A stretch of DNA of 64,000 nt from the NCBI RefSeq assembly GCF_900105385.1, contig NZ_LT629772.1, forward strand, positions 5,828,001-5,892,000. The letters run 5' to 3'. Shown here in pieces: positions 60,805 through 64,000 of the stretch (its first letter is position 1; each line of letters starts with the position of its first letter). The translations under genes and the position numbers were made by a program. Below the pieces are notes generated by a model. It saw nothing but the letters and a program-made list of their open reading frames with translations. It had not been told where the DNA came from and ran no database searches. The stretch is from Microlunatus soli. Its GTDB lineage: Bacteria > Actinomycetota > Actinomycetes > Propionibacteriales > Propionibacteriaceae.

Positions 60805-63173
60805 CCGACACCCGACCGCGGCCCGGCACCCGACCGGACGCCGACGTCGTGCAGGATCTGGCCGGTGCTGACTGGATCACCCATCCGGACTGGGCGGGTC
60901 CCGAACCGGGTTGGGCGACTCCGACGTTGCGGACCATGATCAACTGCGACCAGCCGCCGGTCCGCGCGCAGCTCACCATCGTCGGCCTTGGGGTCTGGGT
61001 GGCGCACCTGAACGGGCGGCCGGTATCGGCCGACGTGTTGGAGCCGGGGAGCTCGGAATTCACCCGCCGGGTTGCCGCACGGCGTTACCCGGTGGGCGAG
61101 TTGATCACCGCCGGCCGCAATGAATTCGTGCTGCAACTGGGCGAAGGCAGTGCCCACGTCCGACGAGCACCTAATCGCTACACCAAGCTGGTCGGTCGCC
61201 GGGTCGCCCCCCGGGCGCGGGTGTCGATCGTCCTGGACTTCGCCGACGGCAGCAGCCGCCGGATCGTCTCCGGCACCGACTGGCAGGCCCGTTTGGGCCC
61301 CACGGCTCTGTCGCACTGGTACGGCGGTGAGGACTACGACGCAGGCCTGGAGCCGGCGGGCTGGCTGACCTCGCAGGGCAGCGCCGACGATGGCTGGGAC
61401 ACCGCCGTCGTCGTGGGCGACGCCGGTACCGACCCGCAGCCGTGGACCCGGAGGACCCCGCCGACGCGGGTCCAGGAGTTGTTCGAACCGGCCGCTCGTT
61501 GGTCGGTCGGCGAGGTCGAGGTCGTCGACTTCGGCCGCAACCTCGCCGGACGAGAGGTCATCCGGCTCGATCCCGGAATCCCAGCCGGTACCCGGATCGA
61601 GCTGCGTCCGGCGGAGTATCTCGCCGCCGACGGCACGGTCGATCAGCACTCCACCGGCAGCCCCATCGTCGACACCTACACCACCGCCGATCCGCCGCAC
61701 CCGAGCGGCGCCGCACCCCGGGAGCCGGTCAGTTGGCGGCCACAGTTCGGCTACCACGGGTTCCGTTATCTGCAGATCCAGGCCTTCGGCCCGGACGGCG
61801 CTCCGACCCCGACCGAAGGGGTCGCAGTGCAGGCCGAGCGGTTGATGACCGACGACCGGCCGGTCGGTTCGTTCGGCTGCAGTGACCCGACCCTGTCGGG
61901 CATCCACACCATGGTGCGGAACGCGATCCAGTCCAATCTGTACAGCGTGCCCACCGACTGCCCGCATCGGGAGAAGCTCGGCTGGTTGGAACAGCTGCAC
62001 CTGGTGATCGATCCGTTGACCCGCAGCTTCGATGTCGCCGATCATCTCGCGGACATGATCACCCACATGGCCGACGCCCAGACCGCCGACGGCCTGATCC
62101 CCAGCATCACACCGGAGCTGGTCGTCTTCGACCACCCGACCCACATCGGCGACGACCACGGATTCCGTGACGACGTCAACTGGGGCAGTGCCATCTGGCA
62201 GTTGCCGTGGGCGCTCTACCGGACCTACGGTGATCTTGCCCCGGCACGGGCGGCGTGGGAGCCAGGACTGGCCTATCTCCGTTACCTGCAAGGGATCGCC
62301 GGCGACGGACTGCTCGACCACGGGCTCGCCGACTGGATCACCCTGGACGACAGCACACCGCGCGTGCTGGTCGCCAACTACGGACTGATCAGCATGCTGG
62401 ATGTCGGTGTCCGGCTGGCAGAGGTCCTGGGACACGAGGACGAACGACGCCGGTTGGCCGAGACGGCCGGTCGGCTCCGGCGGCTGCTGGCCGACGATCA
62501 GATCCGGGAGACGGACGGCGGGCCTCGGATCGGGTCGGGCAGCCAGGCGAGCCTGGCGTTGATGATCGACCTCGGTGGCGTGTTGTCGGCCACCCAGCAG
62601 CAGCACGCCGAGCAGGAGCTGGTCGAACTGCTCCACCGCGGCGGAGGCCGAATCACCGTCGGCGAGATCGGCCTACCGGCACTCGTACGGGTGCTGACCC
62701 GACTGGGCGAACACGAGCTGATCCGGACGATGGTGAGCCGGACCGATGTTCCCGGCTACGGGCAGATGCTGGCCGCGGGGTATACCGCCCTGGCCGAACA
62801 CTGGACCGGCGCGGCCTCCCGCAAATCGGCCAATCACTTCATGCTGGGCTACATCGACCGTTGGCTGACGGGCTCGATCGGCGGCCTGGAACAGGCGCCG
62901 GGTGATGTCGGCTGGCGGCGTGCGGTGGTGGCGATCGCGCCGCTGGCCGGACTCGATCGAGCACAGCACGATTACGACGGACCGAGCGGTCGATGGGCGC
63001 TGGAGTGGCAGCGGGACGGCGACACGGTCCGACTCCGGATCACGGTCCCGCCCGGTGCCGAGGCGGAGATCGTCACCCCGGCCGGATTCCGCGACGCCGC
63101 GGCCGACCGTCACCGCTGGACGGTCGGCCCGGGTGATCAGGTGATCGACTTCGTAGAGATCGTCACCGCGTAA
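60801..63173 (+). CDS. Second GH78 alpha-L-rhamnosidase-like protein
   Basis: The 790-residue protein follows the GH78 plan: an N-terminal carbohydrate-binding sandwich, then the barrel with VPTDCPHREKLGWLEQLHLV, where the Glu of the usual DERLGW-like motif is retained as REKLGW, and a late LAEHWTG in place of WERW. It lacks a signal peptide. The GTG at 60801 overlaps the epimerase stop, with AGGAG 5 nt before. It differs strongly from the GH78 at 57087, so the two likely take different linkages. Its 3' end overlaps the convergent GH2 gene by 37 bp. Confidence 0.9.
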   Translation: MTDTRPRPGTRPDADVVQDLAGADWITHPDWAGPEPGWATPTLRTMINCDQPPVRAQLTIVGLGVWVAHLNGRPVSADVLEPGSSEFTRRVAARRYPVGELITAGRNEFVLQLGEGSAHVRRAPNRYTKLVGRRVAPRARVSIVLDFADGSSRRIVSGTDWQARLGPTALSHWYGGEDYDAGLEPAGWLTSQGSADDGWDTAVVVGDAGTDPQPWTRRTPPTRVQELFEPAARWSVGEVEVVDFGRNLAGREVIRLDPGIPAGTRIELRPAEYLAADGTVDQHSTGSPIVDTYTTADPPHPSGAAPREPVSWRPQFGYHGFRYLQIQAFGPDGAPTPTEGVAVQAERLMTDDRPVGSFGCSDPTLSGIHTMVRNAIQSNLYSVPTDCPHREKLGWLEQLHLVIDPLTRSFDVADHLADMITHMADAQTADGLIPSITPELVVFDHPTHIGDDHGFRDDVNWGSAIWQLPWALYRTYGDLAPARAAWEPGLAYLRYLQGIAGDGLLDHGLADWITLDDSTPRVLVANYGLISMLDVGVRLAEVLGHEDERRRLAETAGRLRRLLADDQIRETDGGPRIGSGSQASLALMIDLGGVLSATQQQHAEQELVELLHRGGGRITVGEIGLPALVRVLTRLGEHELIRTMVSRTDVPGYGQMLAAGYTALAEHWTGAASRKSANHFMLGYIDRWLTGSIGGLEQAPGDVGWRRAVVAIAPLAGLDRAQHDYDGPSGRWALEWQRDGDTVRLRITVPPGAEAEIVTPAGFRDAAADRHRWTVGPGDQVIDFVEIVTA

Positions 63174-64000
63174 CGGTAGGGTCGGACCGGCATCCGGTAG
63201 CGGTCGGGCAGTGCCGGTCCGCAGGAGGCCGACCCGAGACCCTGCTGACCATGATCGATGTTCAGCCAGACCGAGCCGGAGTCGACCAGGTCGTGGGGAT
63301 GCCTGGCCCGCTCCAGTGCCTCACTGGTCCAGCGCCGTACGGTGAAATCGAAGGTCGGCTCGCCGGCGAAGCGCAGCGTCGGCAGCCCCGGACCCGACAA
63401 CTCCAGCCACCGGGTCTGCAGGTGATTGCCGTTCTCCTGCGGCACCGGGTAGTTCACCTGCAGGTCGTCGATGGTGGCCGCATACCGGCCGACCCGGCCG
63501 GCCGATCGACTGTCCCGATAGGTCTCCTGGGGCCCGAGTCCGAACCAGCGCACATCGGTGTAGTCGGCCGGCAGCCGGAACCGTAGACCGACCCTGGGCG
63601 GTGTGACGTGATAGTCGCCGTGCGGTGTACCGTCCCAGATCCCGGCCGGCTCGGCGTCGAACTGCAGCCGTAGCCGTCGAGCATCGAGTTGATCATGATC
63701 GGCCGACCATCGGGAGGTCGATCGGAAGCCCAACGTCTGGGTCGCCGGACCGCTGCGCACCGCGACCGTGACTCCTGCGTCGTCGGCGTCGACGGCATCG
63801 GTGCGGTGCAAGAAACGATCAAGACCGACGGCGGCCCAGTCGGCGGCCATCGTGTTGCGTCGACCCTGACCGCGGTCGTTCTCGATCGGTGCCCGCCAGA
63901 CGTCGATGATCGGACCGCCGATCGGCACACCGTCCAGGTCGGTCAGCTCACCGGAGGCGGTGTCGAACGTCGCCGGACCCAACCGGAGCTGATCATGCTC
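63137..64000 (-). CDS. GH2 beta-galactosidase, C-terminal part (5' end outside window)
   Basis: About 287 residues are visible and the frame stays open to the window edge, so the catalytic domain lies beyond it. The visible part is the large C-terminal domain of LacZ-type enzymes: VWRAPIENDRGQGRRNT, RWFGLGPQETYRDSRSAGRV and NYPVPQENGNHLQTRW. These shape part of the active site in LacZ. The enzyme would release beta-linked galactose. It overlaps the GH78 gene convergently by 37 bp. Domain assignment is secure; substrate is inferred. Confidence 0.9.
   Translation of the reverse strand, partial: EHDQLRLGPATFDTASGELTDLDGVPIGGPIIDVWRAPIENDRGQGRRNTMAADWAAVGLDRFLHRTDAVDADDAGVTVAVRSGPATQTLGFRSTSRWSADHDQLDARRLRLQFDAEPAGIWDGTPHGDYHVTPPRVGLRFRLPADYTDVRWFGLGPQETYRDSRSAGRVGRYAATIDDLQVNYPVPQENGNHLQTRWLELSGPGLPTLRFAGEPTFDFTVRRWTSEALERARHPHDLVDSGSVWLNIDHGQQGLGSASCGPALPDRYRMPVRPYRYAVTISTKSIT

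Noticed and set aside
60723-62636. A 637-codon minus-strand frame opposite the epimerase and second GH78
   Set aside because: Spans two real genes in antisense with no recognisable domain.
1-64000. tRNA, rRNA, CRISPR arrays, insertion sequences, attachment sites
   Set aside because: I looked for T-loop signatures, regular repeats, transposase motifs and terminal repeats and found none.

Overview
The window is high-GC DNA with dense, mostly short-spaced genes, many GTG starts and probable leaderless starts. Together with a PAC2-family proteasome assembly chaperone homologue, a DUF222/HNH protein, a family 4 mannosyltransferase-like enzyme and a B12-dependent ribonucleotide reductase, this points to the chromosome of an actinobacterium. 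A soil or plant-associated member of the Propionibacteriales (Microlunatus-like) is my best guess, but that is inference. I see no rRNA, tRNA, CRISPR, IS element or prophage.

Layout. (1) 1-1320: the 3' end of nrdJ and a strong terminator. (2) 1369-12232: a catabolic regulon around a GntR/FCD regulator (8686-9390). A seven-gene minus-strand operon encodes a dehydrogenase, a sugar-type ABC importer, a family III CoA-transferase, a lactonase-like amidohydrolase and an RraA-fold protein. A second minus-strand pair encodes another RraA-fold protein and an enoyl-CoA hydratase, and an enolase-superfamily dehydratase lies divergently. The same 19-bp operator-like sequence stands before both minus-strand operons. 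(3) 12288-13669: a small membrane protein and an AEC transporter. (4) 13912-20760: a ROK regulator and a complete five-gene peptide/oligosaccharide-type ABC importer. (5) 20747-27893: a second sugar ABC importer with an isomerase, an MLE-type enolase-superfamily enzyme and a 2-hydroxyacid dehydrogenase, divergent from a LysR regulator. (6) 27853-47526: a mixed stretch. It holds a GH29 fucosidase, HMG-CoA lyase-like enzyme, YbjN/TY-Chap-like protein, isoaspartyl peptidase, glycosyltransferase, PPK2, MarR/FAD monooxygenase pair, AlkZ-like winged-helix protein, HrpA helicase, DUF222/HNH nuclease, Imm-5-like protein, PAC2 protein, TesB and an amino-acid permease. (7) 47474-64000: a deoxysugar and glycan utilisation region. 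It holds GH95, a GH65-like protein and MaoC, divergent from CoA-transferase, LacI, amidohydrolase and a Gfo/Idh oxidoreductase; then GH78, divergent from an epimerase and a second GH78; then a truncated GH2 beta-galactosidase.

How the genes may work together. Three importers bring in sugars, sugar acids or oligosaccharides. Glycoside hydrolases without visible signal peptides (GH29, GH95, GH65-like, two GH78; the start of the GH2 gene is outside the window) would trim them in the cytoplasm, releasing fucose, rhamnose and galactose. Oxidoreductases, fuconolactonase-like amidohydrolases, enolase-superfamily dehydratases and RraA-fold aldolases would then resemble a non-phosphorylative deoxysugar pathway. 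The unusual part is that both catabolic regions pair a lactonase-like amidohydrolase with a family III CoA-transferase and a CoA-type hydratase (enoyl-CoA hydratase in one, MaoC in the other). This suggests a CoA-activated branch that I do not recognise as a described pathway.
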